From positions 1-64,000 of the forward strand of contig NZ_JARGYC010000009.1 in the NCBI RefSeq assembly GCF_029168335.1: a DNA stretch of 64,000 nt. Reading direction: 5' to 3'. Shown here in pieces: positions 1 through 8,218 of this stretch. Every line of letters begins with the position of its first letter. The stretch's first letter is position 1. The DNA is from Psychromarinibacter sediminicola. Lineage in GTDB: Bacteria > Pseudomonadota > Alphaproteobacteria > Rhodobacterales > Rhodobacteraceae. The notes beneath the pieces were generated by a model. That model was not told the DNA's origin, ran no database searches, and was given only the letters and a program-made list of their open reading frames with translations. Made by a program: the position numbers and the translations under genes.

Positions 1-2
1 GG

Positions 3-204
3 CGGAACGGCGTGCAGCGCCGCCTCTCGGCGATTGCTTTGCAATCGCCTGTCGGCAGGGCATTTCGAGACGAAATGCCCGAGAGACCCGCCCTGGGCGG
101 CGCTTCTGGCGAGGACGGTGCCAGATGTCCGGCATACTTGCTCATGTCTCCGGCATCGTAAGGCTCGACCGCGCCCCGTCGGGTCGGCGCTGCACGGCGT
201 TCCG
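3..204. repeat. Inverted repeat, 20-bp arms 3-22 and 185-204
   Basis: Bases 3-22 and the reverse complement of 185-204 match at 19 of 20 positions. The arms flank the two triloop hairpins at 29-80. The whole may be a small palindromic intergenic element. The boundary is uncertain because the left arm starts at the window edge. Confidence 0.5.
29..80. repeat. Two tandem perfect hairpins with 3-nt loops
   Basis: Bases 29-37 pair with 41-49 (9 bp, loop TTT) and 58-67 pair with 71-80 (10 bp, loop AGA). There is no T-tract after either, so they do not look like intrinsic terminators for the + strand. Confidence 0.6.
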
Positions 205-270
205 CTCGACCGGGGCGCTATTTGGCAAAGCTGAGGAAGTGGAGTCGTGTAGTGTGCGGCGGCGTCTGCG

Positions 271-296
271 CCCGTCCGGGGCGGTTCCCGGACGGG
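271..296. repeat. Perfect 10-bp hairpin, 6-nt loop
   Basis: Bases 271-280 (CCCGTCCGGG) pair perfectly with 287-296. It lies about 80 bp upstream of the methyltransferase. It could be a terminator of an upstream unit without a T-tract, or part of a palindromic intergenic repeat. Confidence 0.5.
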
Positions 297-373
297 ACAG
301 CCCGCGCCGGATAAGGCGGGCCGGGCCGGCGATTTCGTGCTAGTATACCTCTGCGAAAAGGGGGAGGCGCGCC

Positions 374-1180
374 ATGGCCCGCGAGGCATCAGGGGTCATC
401 GACCACTACACCCGGTCCGGGCTGCTGGACCGGATCGACGCCGCCCTGGCGGCGGCCGGGCACGATCCGGCCAGCCCGACGGTCGAGGCGCTGAGCGAGC
501 TCGATCACCTGCATGGCGGCGGCTTCGGCACCACGGTCGTCCAGGCCGAGCTTGCCGGCATACCGCGTGGCGCCCATGTGCTCGATGCGGGCTGCGGCAT
601 CGGCGGGCCGAGCCGCTATCTCGCCAGCGTCTACGATTGCACCGTCGAGGGGGTCGACCTGACGCCCGATTACGTCGCGGTGGCGCGGACGCTGAACCGC
701 CGCACCGGGCTGGACGGGCGCATCACGGTGACCGAAGGCAGCGTGACCGACCTGCCGCAGGCCGACGCGCGGTTCGACGTGGTCCTCTGCCAGAACGTGT
801 CGATGAACGTGGCCGACAAGGAGGCGATGGCGGCAGAGGCCCATCGCGTCCTGCGCCCCGGCGGCATCTACACGATCAGCCACGTGGCCGAGGGGCCGGC
901 CGGCGCGCCGATCTACCCGCTGCCCTGGGCCCGGACCCCCGAGGTGAGTTTCCTGGGGCGCCCGGAGGAGATGCTGGAGACGCTGCGGCGGGCCGGATTC
1001 CGCGACGTCCGCGACCGGATGGGAGAGGGGCGCGCGGATCCCGGGGGCGGGCACAGCAAGGGTGCCATCGGTCCCGGCCCGGCGATGGGCGACGACATGG
1101 CCGAGCGCCTGGCCAACGTGGTCCGCTCGCTGGAGGAGGGCCGGCTGGTGTCGATGCTGCTGGTGGCCCGCAAGGGCTGA
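374..1180 (+). CDS. SAM-dependent class I methyltransferase
   Basis: The product has 268 residues and a Rossmann methyltransferase domain. The SAM-binding motif I (LDAGCGIGGPS) is at residues 70-80, an acidic motif (GVDLTP) follows about 20 residues later, and a LRPGG turn is near residue 160. The arrangement resembles the UbiE/Coq5 and sarcosine/dimethylglycine methyltransferase group, and the short N-terminal segment starting HYTRSGLLDRI is typical of that group. The substrate cannot be named from sequence. A GGGAGG ribosome binding site sits about 7 nt before the ATG. The next gene converges on it, so it is probably a single-gene transcript. Confidence 0.8.
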   Translation: MAREASGVIDHYTRSGLLDRIDAALAAAGHDPASPTVEALSELDHLHGGGFGTTVVQAELAGIPRGAHVLDAGCGIGGPSRYLASVYDCTVEGVDLTPDYVAVARTLNRRTGLDGRITVTEGSVTDLPQADARFDVVLCQNVSMNVADKEAMAAEAHRVLRPGGIYTISHVAEGPAGAPIYPLPWARTPEVSFLGRPEEMLETLRRAGFRDVRDRMGEGRADPGGGHSKGAIGPGPAMGDDMAERLANVVRSLEEGRLVSMLLVARKG

Positions 1181-1209
1181 ACGGCCGGGCCGGGCCCGGC
1201 CGCCGGGTC

Positions 1210-1887
1210 TCATGCGCCCTGGGGCGCCGGATGCGACCCGCGCCTGGCAAACCACAGAAGCCACAGCGCGAAGGACAGCTCCGCCAGCATCGGCACCGCG
1301 TAGGCCGGCAGGACATAGCCGTGCAGCGCGGGCGCGAGGAAGCGGGCGAAGCTGCCGGCGAGGTAGACGACGCCGGCCGCGCCCACCAGCGCGGCGAGCA
1401 GGCGCGGCGCGAAGCCGGACCGAGCCAGCAGCACCGCCATCACCAGGCAGTTGAAGCCGAAGAAGATCAGCCCGAGGTCGTAGCCGTCGGCCTGCAGCTC
1501 CATCAGGGCCAGGACCCAGTCGCTCGCCGGTCCGGCCGCGACGCGCATCGCCGCGAGGTGCAGGAGCAGCCCCGCCGCCAGCACGGCCGCCTGCATCAGG
1601 CGGAACACCATGGCGAAGGTCGCCAGCACCGGCTGGACCGGCCGGAACAGGAAGAACAGCAGTACCGCGAGGCCGATATCGGCCAGGATCATCAGCGTGT
1701 CGAGCGCGAAGCCCAGCCGCATCCGCGGCAGCGCGGCGGCGACATTGGCGAAGGTGGCGGCCGGGTCTCCGGCGACCAGGAGCGGCTGGCGGATCGCGAA
1801 TTCCGCGGTCAGGCCGGCGGCGATGACGGCAAGGTAGAAAAGGCCGGCGGGCAGGGCGAGCGGGCGGGGGGACGCGGTGGCGTGCAT
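1210..1887 (-). CDS. DUF4386-type integral membrane protein
   Basis: The 225-residue product is almost entirely hydrophobic with about six predicted membrane segments separated by short loops. The family resemblance is to DUF4386, a set of bacterial membrane proteins of unknown role, often next to regulators or redox genes. No catalytic motif is visible. The gene converges on the methyltransferase with only 29 bp between the stops. The start is taken at the first ATG (MHATASPRP), which puts the first membrane segment near residue 12. Confidence 0.65.
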   Translation of the reverse strand: MHATASPRPLALPAGLFYLAVIAAGLTAEFAIRQPLLVAGDPAATFANVAAALPRMRLGFALDTLMILADIGLAVLLFFLFRPVQPVLATFAMVFRLMQAAVLAAGLLLHLAAMRVAAGPASDWVLALMELQADGYDLGLIFFGFNCLVMAVLLARSGFAPRLLAALVGAAGVVYLAGSFARFLAPALHGYVLPAYAVPMLAELSFALWLLWFARRGSHPAPQGA

Positions 1888-2311
1888 GGCGGCGATCCTT
1901 TCGGGGCGGCAGGGATGGCAGGGATATTACCCATGCACAGGCGAATGGGAATTCCCCGTTGCCGGATATGCGGTATGCGAATTTGCATGGGTGCGCGCGA
2001 CTCCCGATGTGCGGCACCTGCGGCCGGCTGTGCGCCCAGCGGCAATCGACGGAACAGAGCGGGGCATTTACTGTTCCTTAACGAGACGGGCGCAAAACGG
2101 CGGTCTACGCCTTGCCTGTGGCCCGTCGCACACGTGCGCGCACAAGCGCGTGAAATTCGATGACACGCATGGATGTGCGACGGAAATCCGCGCATCCTGC
2201 GTAGCAAGCGACGGGAGACATGGCATAGACATGGCATCTTGAATGGATGCGGATCTGTCCCCAGATGAATGTTAAGGCTCGCAACATGCGGGCTGTCCAA
2301 GAGGGATGTCG
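1888..2311. other. Divergent intergenic region upstream of rpoH
   Basis: There is no gene in these 424 bp. The left part is the promoter side of the DUF4386 gene; the right part carries the rpoH control region, including a heat-shock-type promoter match at 2238-2264. The A/T content is higher than in the neighbouring genes, as expected for a promoter region. Confidence 0.5.
2238..2264 (+). promoter_or_regulatory. Putative RpoH-type (sigma-32) promoter of rpoH
   Basis: CTTGAA at 2238-2243 and CCCCAG at 2259-2264 are 15 bp apart, close to the sigma-32 consensus CTTGAA-N13-17-CCCCAT. It ends 47 bp before the rpoH start, a normal leader length. It would make rpoH self-amplifying in stress. No transcript data are available. 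Confidence 0.45.
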
Positions 2312-3211
2312 ATGAGCAACTACACGACTTTGCCGGCCCCGTCGCCTGAACAGGGGCTGAACCGGTACCTCCAGGAAATCCGGAAGTTTCCGATGCTGGA
2401 GCCGGAAGAGGAATACATGCTGGCCAAGGCCTGGGTCGAGCGCGAGGATACCGGCGCCGCCCACAAGCTGGTCACCAGCCACCTGCGGCTGGCGGCCAAG
2501 ATCGCCATGGGCTATCGCGGCTACGGTCTGCCGCAGGCCGAGGTGATCTCGGAAGCCAATGTGGGCCTGATGCAGGCCGTCAAGCGGTTCGATCCCGAGA
2601 AGGGGTTCCGCCTGGCGACCTATGCGATGTGGTGGATCCGCGCCGCGATCCAGGAATACATCCTGCGGTCGTGGTCGCTGGTGAAGCTGGGCACGACCAG
2701 CGCGCAGAAGAAGCTGTTCTTCAACCTGCGCAAGGCCAAGGCCCGGATCGGCGCGCTGGAAGAGGGCGACCTGCACCCCGAGAAGGTGGCCAAGATCGCC
2801 GAGGATCTGGGCGTGACCGAGGACGAGGTGATCTCGATGAACCGGCGTCTGTCGGGGGGCGACGCCTCGCTGAACGCGATGGTCGGCAGCGACGAGGACA
2901 GTTCGACCGAATGGATGGACTGGCTGGAGGACGAAGAGGCCGACCAGGCCAGCGCCTACGAGGCGCAGGACGAGCTGACCGTGCGGCGCGAGCTTCTGGC
3001 CGAGGCGCTGGACGTGCTGAACGAGCGCGAGCAGGACATCCTGACCCAGCGGCGGCTGCAGGATCAGCCGGTGACCCTGGAGGAACTGTCCGGCGTCTAC
3101 GATGTCAGCCGCGAGCGCATCCGCCAGATCGAGGTGCGGGCCTTCGAGAAGCTGCAGAAGCGGATGCAGGAGCTGGCCAAGGAAAAGGGCGTGCTGGCGC
3201 CGGTGGAATAG
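2312..3211 (+). CDS. rpoH: RNA polymerase heat-shock sigma factor RpoH
   Basis: This 299-residue protein has the complete sigma-32 layout. Region 2 carries LRLAAKIAMGYRGYGLP and the TYAMWWIRAAIQEYI core/-10 binding segment. The RpoH box QKKLFFNLRKAK sits near residues 130-141, and a region 4 helix-turn-helix ends in [16 protein letters not shown]. It directs RNA polymerase to heat-shock and, in alphaproteobacteria, oxidative-stress genes. The ATG at 2312 is chosen over the in-frame ATG at 2306 because the GAGGG ribosome binding site at 2301-2305 abuts the earlier codon but is 6 nt from this one. A strong terminator follows. Rhodobacterales often have two rpoH genes; only one is in the window. 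Confidence 0.95.
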   Translation: MSNYTTLPAPSPEQGLNRYLQEIRKFPMLEPEEEYMLAKAWVEREDTGAAHKLVTSHLRLAAKIAMGYRGYGLPQAEVISEANVGLMQAVKRFDPEKGFRLATYAMWWIRAAIQEYILRSWSLVKLGTTSAQKKLFFNLRKAKARIGALEEGDLHPEKVAKIAEDLGVTEDEVISMNRRLSGGDASLNAMVGSDEDSSTEWMDWLEDEEADQASAYEAQDELTVRRELLAEALDVLNEREQDILTQRRLQDQPVTLEELSGVYDVSRERIRQIEVRAFEKLQKRMQELAKEKGVLAPVE

Positions 3212-3234
3212 GCCGCCGCGACGCCGAAGGATGC

Positions 3235-3269
3235 GGCCGTCCGGTCCGGTGGGGCCGGGCGGCCTTTTT
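3235..3269 (+). terminator. Intrinsic terminator after rpoH
   Basis: GGCCGTCCGG at 3235-3244 pairs with CCGGGCGGCC at 3255-3264 (10 bp with one G-T pair), followed at once by TTTTT at 3265-3269. It begins 23 bp after the rpoH stop. Confidence 0.8.
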
Positions 3270-3289
3270 CATGCCGGGGCGGCGCCCCG

Positions 3290-4540
3290 TCACCGGTCCA
3301 GGAGGTCGCGCAGCGTCGCGGTGATCTCGGAGATCAGCGCCGTGCCGCCGTCGCGCCGGGCCAGGGCCGCGCGGGCGCGGTCCGCCTGATCCGCCTGCGC
3401 CGCGGCGGTGGACAGGCGCTGCAGCGCGCCGGCGAGGGCGTCGGCGTCGGCCACGGCGATGGCGCCGCCGGCGGCATCGAGCGCGGCGTAGGGGGCCGCG
3501 AAGTTCGCCGTGTCGGGGCCGTGCAGGATGGCGGAGCCGGCGGCGGCCGGCTCGAACGGCGTGTGCCCGCCGCGGGGGACCAGCGAGCCGCCGACGAAGG
3601 TGACCCCGGCCAGCGCGTACCACAGCGGCATCTCTCCCAGCGTGTCGGCGAGGTAGACGGCGGTGTCCGGGCCGGGCGTTTCGCAGGCGCTGCGCCGGGC
3701 GAAGACGAAGCCGGCCTTGTCGATCAGGGACGCGATGGTGGCGCCGCGCGCCGGGTGGCGCGGGGCCAGGATCAGGCGGCGGGCCGGATCCCGGCGATGG
3801 GCATGGGCGAAGGCGCGCAGCACCTGCTCCTCCTCGCCCTCGTGGGTCGAGGCGGCGAGGATCGTCGTCTCGCGCGGCAGGGTCCGGGCGAGGGCGGCCA
3901 GCGTCTCCGGGTCTGGCGCGGGCAGGTCGACCGCGGATTTCAGCGTGCCGGTGGGGCCGAGCCGGTCCTCGGGCAGGCCGAGCGCGGCGAAGTGGCGGGC
4001 CGACTCGGCGTCCTGCGGGGCTAGATAGGCGATGTGGCGCAGCAGGCGCGCCGCGGTGCGCGGGAACCGGTGCCAGCGGCGGAAGCTGCGCGCGGACATG
4101 CGCGCGCCGATGCAGGCCACGGGCTCGCGGGCGGTCGCCAGCCGGTTGGGCCAGAGCTCGTTCTCCATCACGATCAGCAGGCGCGGGCGCCAGGCCCGGC
4201 GGAACCGGCGCAGCGCGGCGCGGGTGTCGAGCGGGGCGAGCCGTGCGGTCACTCGCGGCAGGCCCCAGCCGGCGACGAGGGCGCGGCCCGAGGCGGTGTT
4301 GGCGGTGACCACCAGCGGCGTGTCGGGGACCGTGTGCAGCAGCGCGGCGATCAGCGGCCGGGCCGAGGCGAGCTCGCCGTTGGAGGCGCCGTGCAGCCAG
4401 ATCGCGCCGGGCGTGCCGGACCCGCGGCCGAGGCGCTGGGCGAGGTCGGCGGCGGAGTCCCGGCCGCGGAGGCGGCGGAGCCACAGCCGGAGCAGGGCAA
4501 GCGGGGCCGCGAGGGCCAGGAATAGGCGATAGGCGCGCAT
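3290..4540 (-). CDS. waaA: 3-deoxy-D-manno-octulosonic acid transferase
   Basis: The 416-residue product is a Kdo transferase (GT30), which adds Kdo from CMP-Kdo to lipid A precursor at the inner membrane, an essential step in LPS core synthesis. It has the N-terminal membrane anchor (LFLALAAPLALLRLWL), the segment WLHGASNGE with the catalytic glutamate near residue 56 (more often HAASVGE), VMENELWPN, and the C-terminal donor-binding signature FVGGSLVPRGGHTPFEPAA. The length is normal for the family. It ends facing rpoH, and the Hint-domain gene lies 45 bp upstream on the same strand, so the two may be co-transcribed. Confidence 0.93.
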   Translation of the reverse strand: MRAYRLFLALAAPLALLRLWLRRLRGRDSAADLAQRLGRGSGTPGAIWLHGASNGELASARPLIAALLHTVPDTPLVVTANTASGRALVAGWGLPRVTARLAPLDTRAALRRFRRAWRPRLLIVMENELWPNRLATAREPVACIGARMSARSFRRWHRFPRTAARLLRHIAYLAPQDAESARHFAALGLPEDRLGPTGTLKSAVDLPAPDPETLAALARTLPRETTILAASTHEGEEEQVLRAFAHAHRRDPARRLILAPRHPARGATIASLIDKAGFVFARRSACETPGPDTAVYLADTLGEMPLWYALAGVTFVGGSLVPRGGHTPFEPAAAGSAILHGPDTANFAAPYAALDAAGGAIAVADADALAGALQRLSTAAAQADQADRARAALARRDGGTALISEITATLRDLLDR

Positions 4541-4585
4541 CGCCGCCCTTCTAGGCCAGGGGCGGCGCCTTCGCCAGCCGAAGGG

Positions 4586-5617
4586 TCAGAGCGTGGTGGC
4601 CTTGCGCAGCGTCTCGGCGGCGACGGCGCTGTCGAGCGTGCCCTGCGGCAGCTCGACCGGGCGCGGCCCGCCCTTGCGCCGGGCGCCGCTGGCGGCGATG
4701 CCCAGCTTCGACTGCACCTCGCGCGGCAGCGCGGGCGAGGTCCGTGTGTCGAAGGTCAGGCTCTCGGTGGCGATGCCCTCGGCGAACAGGAACTCGTGGT
4801 TGTCGAACAGCACCTGGAAATAGTCGACGAAGCCGCCGGTCGAGCGCGTGACGCTGTCGCCGTTCACCAGGTATTCGGCCTTGACCACCACCTCGGCGCG
4901 GCCGGCCTGCAGCCGGTCCTCGCGCTGGTAGACGAACAGGCGCTGGTTCGGCGACAGGCGCAGCTCGCCCGCGTTGTTCAGCGCGCCGGGCGCGATGACG
5001 ATGGGGGCGAAGCGGCCGGTGGCGCGGACGGTCTGCTGGCCGATCCAGCGCACCGGCTGCGGGCCGTTGTCGCGGGTCAGGACCATGTCGCCGGGGCTCA
5101 GTTCCTCGATCGGGCGCTGGGCGCCGTCGGCCATGGTGATATGCGTGCCGCGGGTGAAGGAGACGCAGGCGAGATGCGCGAACTTGGCGCGCGTCGCCTC
5201 GGTGTCGATCGCCACCAGCGCATAGTCGGTGCGCGGCCGCAGGTCGGCCAGCGGCAACAGGTAGGTGGCCGCGATCAGGGCGCTGTCCGCCTCCAGCTCC
5301 ACCAGCACCAGGCATTCGACGATGGCGCCGTCGGGCGCCATGAAGGTGGCGCAGCAGTCCAGGTGCAGCACCGCGCCCGGCCGGCCCATCTGGCTGCCGG
5401 CCGCGACCTTGAAATGCGACACGCCCTCGGTGACGTCGAGGTTCAGCCGCCAGCGGCGCGCGGCGGGCGCCAGGTTGTAGATGTCGTCCAGGATGACCTC
5501 GCCGGAATGCCCCATCGGGTCGCCCAGATTGGCCCCGTTCGACACGACGACATCCTCGGCCCGGAACACCGGAAGCCCCTGCGCGGGCACCTGGCCCGAA
5601 AACCCCTGCATACTCAT
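4586..5617 (-). CDS. Hint-domain protein with serine at the splice position
   Basis: This 343-residue protein has an N-terminal unknown domain of about 160 residues and a Hint (hedgehog/intein) domain at about 165-310. The domain begins ACVSFTRGTHI and continues with PIEELSPGDMVLTRDNGPQPVRWIG, a signature very common in Rhodobacterales Hint proteins. The usual first residue of this domain is Cys (CFxxGT); here the aligned residue is Ser, with a Cys two residues earlier. No signal peptide is seen, so any export would be by type I secretion or not at all. A second Hint protein is encoded at 12.3-14.8 kb. Role unknown; these proteins often accompany RTX adhesins. Confidence 0.75.
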   Translation of the reverse strand: MSMQGFSGQVPAQGLPVFRAEDVVVSNGANLGDPMGHSGEVILDDIYNLAPAARRWRLNLDVTEGVSHFKVAAGSQMGRPGAVLHLDCCATFMAPDGAIVECLVLVELEADSALIAATYLLPLADLRPRTDYALVAIDTEATRAKFAHLACVSFTRGTHITMADGAQRPIEELSPGDMVLTRDNGPQPVRWIGQQTVRATGRFAPIVIAPGALNNAGELRLSPNQRLFVYQREDRLQAGRAEVVVKAEYLVNGDSVTRSTGGFVDYFQVLFDNHEFLFAEGIATESLTFDTRTSPALPREVQSKLGIAASGARRKGGPRPVELPQGTLDSAVAAETLRKATTL

Positions 5618-5982
5618 GATCGGCAGCCTGTCCCATGTTTCGCGGCATGGCTGTCCGACGGGCGGCTACCCCCATAGCCGTCGCGACGCACACCCCACCG
5701 CCATAGACACCGTCGACGGTACCGCGCGCGTGCCGAATCCGTCAACGAATGGCGGCGGTTATGCGGTATTGTGCCGGGTTTGTCTCCCCTCCCGTGACAG
5801 TCTGCCGCGCAGGGCGGCATTGATCCGATCCGGTCGACACGCCGCGATGCGGCGAAGCCCGCGGAGGACGGCCGTGGAGACCGTGGAGGAAGGCAGGGGA
5901 TTCGGTGCGCTTTTCCTTCCGGCGGGCGGGTGCTAGCCATGCGGCAACGCATTGCACGGCAGTCACGCGAAGGGAGACAGGG
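5618..5982. other. Divergent intergenic region, Hint gene / SDR gene
   Basis: These 365 bp contain no convincing gene. A perfect 12-bp palindrome (ACCGTCGACGGT) lies at 5709-5720, about 95 bp upstream of the Hint gene, and could be an operator. A GGGAGA ribosome binding site precedes the SDR start at 5983. Nothing else is recognised. Confidence 0.4.
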
Positions 5983-6762
5983 ATGGATCTGGGGATCGAG
6001 GGAAAACGGGCGCTGGTCTGCGCCTCGTCCAAGGGGCTGGGGCTGGGCTGTGCCCGGGCGCTGGCCGAGGCCGGCGTGAACCTGGTGATGAACGCGCGCG
6101 GCGCCGAGGCGCTGGAAGCGTCGGCGCAGGCGATCCGCGACGACTTCGGCGTCGAGGTCACGGCGGTGGCGGCCGATATCGTCAGCGAGGCCGGCCGCGC
6201 CAAGGTTCTGGAGGCCGCGGGCGAGGTCGATATCCTGATCACCAATGCGGGCGGGCCGCCGCCGGGCATGTGGCCCGACTGGTCGCGCGACGATTTCGTC
6301 GCGGCGCTGGACGCCAACATGCTGACGCCCATCGCGCTGATCCAGGCGCTGGTGCCCGGCATGATGGAGCGCGGCTGGGGCCGCGTCGTCAACATCACCT
6401 CGCAGTCGGTGAAGGCGCCGATGGCGGTGCTGGGCCTGTCGAACTCGGCGCGCACCGGGCTGACCGGCTTTGTCGCGGGGACCTCGCGGCAGGTGGCGCA
6501 TTCCGGCGTGACGATCAACAACCTCCTGCCCGGCTCGCACGCGACCAACCGGACGGAGACGATGGACAACGGCGCCGCCGAGAAGCGCGGGATCGGCGTG
6601 GACGAGGTGCGTGCCGAGAAGTTCAAGACCATTCCCGTGGGCCGGTACGGCACGGTCGAGGAGTTCGGGGCGACCTGCGCCTTCATGTGCTCGCAGTTCG
6701 CCGGGTTCATGGTGGGGCAGAACGTGCTGCTCGATGGCGGGATGAACAACTTCACCATCTAG
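5983..6762 (+). CDS. SDR-family oxidoreductase lacking the YxxxK pair
   Basis: The 259-residue product is a short-chain dehydrogenase/reductase. The cofactor loop CASSKGLGLG is near residues 13-22, the NAGG motif near residue 85, and the catalytic serine lies in NITSQS. The C-terminal LDGGMNN is typical of 3-oxoacyl-ACP reductase-like members. The segment where YxxxK is expected reads GLSNSARTGL, so the catalytic Tyr and Lys are absent. Such SDR relatives exist, and their activity is uncertain. The ATG at 5983 is chosen because it has the ribosome binding site GGGAGACAGGG just upstream and starts directly before the Rossmann fold. Substrate unknown. Confidence 0.82.
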   Translation: MDLGIEGKRALVCASSKGLGLGCARALAEAGVNLVMNARGAEALEASAQAIRDDFGVEVTAVAADIVSEAGRAKVLEAAGEVDILITNAGGPPPGMWPDWSRDDFVAALDANMLTPIALIQALVPGMMERGWGRVVNITSQSVKAPMAVLGLSNSARTGLTGFVAGTSRQVAHSGVTINNLLPGSHATNRTETMDNGAAEKRGIGVDEVRAEKFKTIPVGRYGTVEEFGATCAFMCSQFAGFMVGQNVLLDGGMNNFTI

Positions 6763-6905
6763 CGCGCGCGTTCATCGGCCCCGCCGCTCCGGGGTGCGGC
6801 GCGCTCTCTTCACGCGGCGGCTTCTGGGCGCCCCGGCCGCTTGCCCCGGGGCGGGGCGGTTGCTATCTGCCGATGACCGAGTGAATTGATCGGACACCCT
6901 TTCTC

Positions 6906-8027
6906 GTGACTGGCCCCGCCTCCACCGCTCCCGTGCCCCGGCTGGACATCCGGAACATGGTCCGCAGCTATGCCGGCCGGCGGGTGGTGGACGACGTGTC
7001 GCTGGCGGTGATGCCGGGGCAGGTGACCTGTCTTCTGGGGCCGTCGGGCTGCGGCAAGTCGACGACGCTGCGCTGCATCGCGGGCGTTGACATGCAGGAT
7101 TCGGGCGAGATCTACCTGGACGGCGAGCTGATCTGCGACACCGTCTTCCGGGTGCCGCCGGAGCGGCGGTCGATCGGGCTGATGTTCCAGGATTTCGCGC
7201 TGTTTCCACATCTGACGGTGGCCGACAACGTGGCCTTCGGGCTGAGCGGATCGCGCGCCGAGAAGCGGGCGCGGGTGGCGCAGCTTCTGGACCGGGTGGA
7301 CATGGCGGCCCATATCGACGCGCATCCGCACGAGCTGTCGGGGGGCGAGCAGCAGCGGGTGGCGCTGGCCCGGGCGCTGGCGCCGGGGCCCAAGGTGATG
7401 TTGATGGACGAGCCGTTTTCCGGCCTCGACAACCGGCTGCGCGACGGCATCCGCGACGAGACGCTGGAGATCCTGAAGGAAGAGGGGGCGGCCGTCCTGC
7501 TGGTCACGCACGAGCCGGAAGAGGCGATGCGGATGGCCGACGAGATCGCGCTGATGCGCGACGGGCAGGTGGTGCAGCGCGGCGCGCCCTACAACGTCTA
7601 CAACGCACCGGCGGACAAGGCGGCGGCGGCGTTCTTTTCGGACATCAACGTGATCCCGGGGGTGGTGCATGGGGCGCTGACGGACACGCCGTTCGGGCAG
7701 TTCCTGGCGCCGGGGGTGCCGGACGGGACGGCGGTGGAGATCGTGATCCGGCCGCAGCATCTGAAGATCGACTTCGACCGCGAGGGGCGGGGGCCCCTGC
7801 CGACGGCGAAGGACGGCGTGGCCGCGCGGGGCGTGGTGCAGCGGGCGCGGTTCATGGGCAAGGAGAGCCTGGTGGAGTTCCGGATGGATCACGACCTGTC
7901 GATCCTGAAGGCGACGGTGCCGAACGTGTTCCTGCCGAAGCCGGGCACGGCGATGTGGCTGACGATCCGGCGGGACCGGTGTTTCGTGTATCCGGAGGGC
8001 GGTGTCCGAGGTTGGACGGGGGGCTAA
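6906..8027 (+). CDS. ABC transporter ATP-binding protein, iron/polyol type
   Basis: The product (373 residues) is a complete importer ATPase. Walker A is GPSGCGKST, the Q-loop is FQDFALFPH, the ABC signature is LSGGEQQRVALARAL, Walker B is VMLMDEPFSGLD, and the switch His is in LLVTHEPEEA. The extra C-terminal domain of about 130 residues resembles the TOBE-like regulatory domain of FbpC/CysA-type ATPases. No permease or binding protein is encoded nearby, so it is an orphan subunit. The start is a GTG with no clear Shine-Dalgarno. The last residues (GGVRGWTGG) are encoded by an intergenic-type repeat, so the natural C-terminus may have been altered. Confidence 0.85.
   Translation: MTGPASTAPVPRLDIRNMVRSYAGRRVVDDVSLAVMPGQVTCLLGPSGCGKSTTLRCIAGVDMQDSGEIYLDGELICDTVFRVPPERRSIGLMFQDFALFPHLTVADNVAFGLSGSRAEKRARVAQLLDRVDMAAHIDAHPHELSGGEQQRVALARALAPGPKVMLMDEPFSGLDNRLRDGIRDETLEILKEEGAAVLLVTHEPEEAMRMADEIALMRDGQVVQRGAPYNVYNAPADKAAAAFFSDINVIPGVVHGALTDTPFGQFLAPGVPDGTAVEIVIRPQHLKIDFDREGRGPLPTAKDGVAARGVVQRARFMGKESLVEFRMDHDLSILKATVPNVFLPKPGTAMWLTIRRDRCFVYPEGGVRGWTGG
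8001..8018 (+). repeat. 18-bp repeat copy 1
   Basis: GGTGTCCGAGGTTGGACG matches the sequence at 51451-51468 in 17 of 18 positions. This copy overlaps the last codons of the ABC ATPase; the other lies 6 bp after a stop codon. It contains a short GTCC..GGAC palindrome. The origin is unknown. Confidence 0.5.
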
Positions 8028-8160
8028 GCCCCTGGGATCGTTGGCGGTAGCGGTAACAGGGGTGCGTCCGGACGCGCGTTGGGCCCGGATCGGGCGGGGG
8101 CGGTTTCGTCGGGCGGACTCCCCGGCGAAGCGCACGATGGGGCGGGCCGGCCTTGTCCGG

Positions 8161-8174
8161 CGATGTTGACATCG
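8161..8174. promoter_or_regulatory. Palindrome upstream of hicB-like gene, possible operator
   Basis: CGATGT-TG-ACATCG is a perfect 6-bp inverted repeat 45 bp before the antitoxin start. HicB-type antitoxins commonly repress their own operon through such palindromes, so this is a reasonable operator candidate. This is inference only. Confidence 0.35.
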
Positions 8175-8218
8175 TATTTCGGTGGTTCATACGTAGCGAA
8201 GCAACTGTGGAGAACGCG

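Larger units (their letters stand above)
1..373. other. Intergenic stretch with hairpins, no gene recognised
   Basis: No reading frame here resembles a protein. The stretch holds three perfect short hairpins and one longer inverted repeat, listed separately, followed by the ribosome binding site (GGGAGG near 362-367) of the methyltransferase that starts at 374. It could be the edge of a repeat family or the 3' region of a gene lying before the window. Confidence 0.5.

Noticed and set aside
337-2163. A 608-codon open frame on the + strand running across two genes
   Set aside because: It has no domain character and lies out of frame with the methyltransferase and antisense to the DUF4386 gene.
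1888-2311. A tRNA or small RNA before rpoH
   Set aside because: No cloverleaf or conserved T-loop could be read on either strand.
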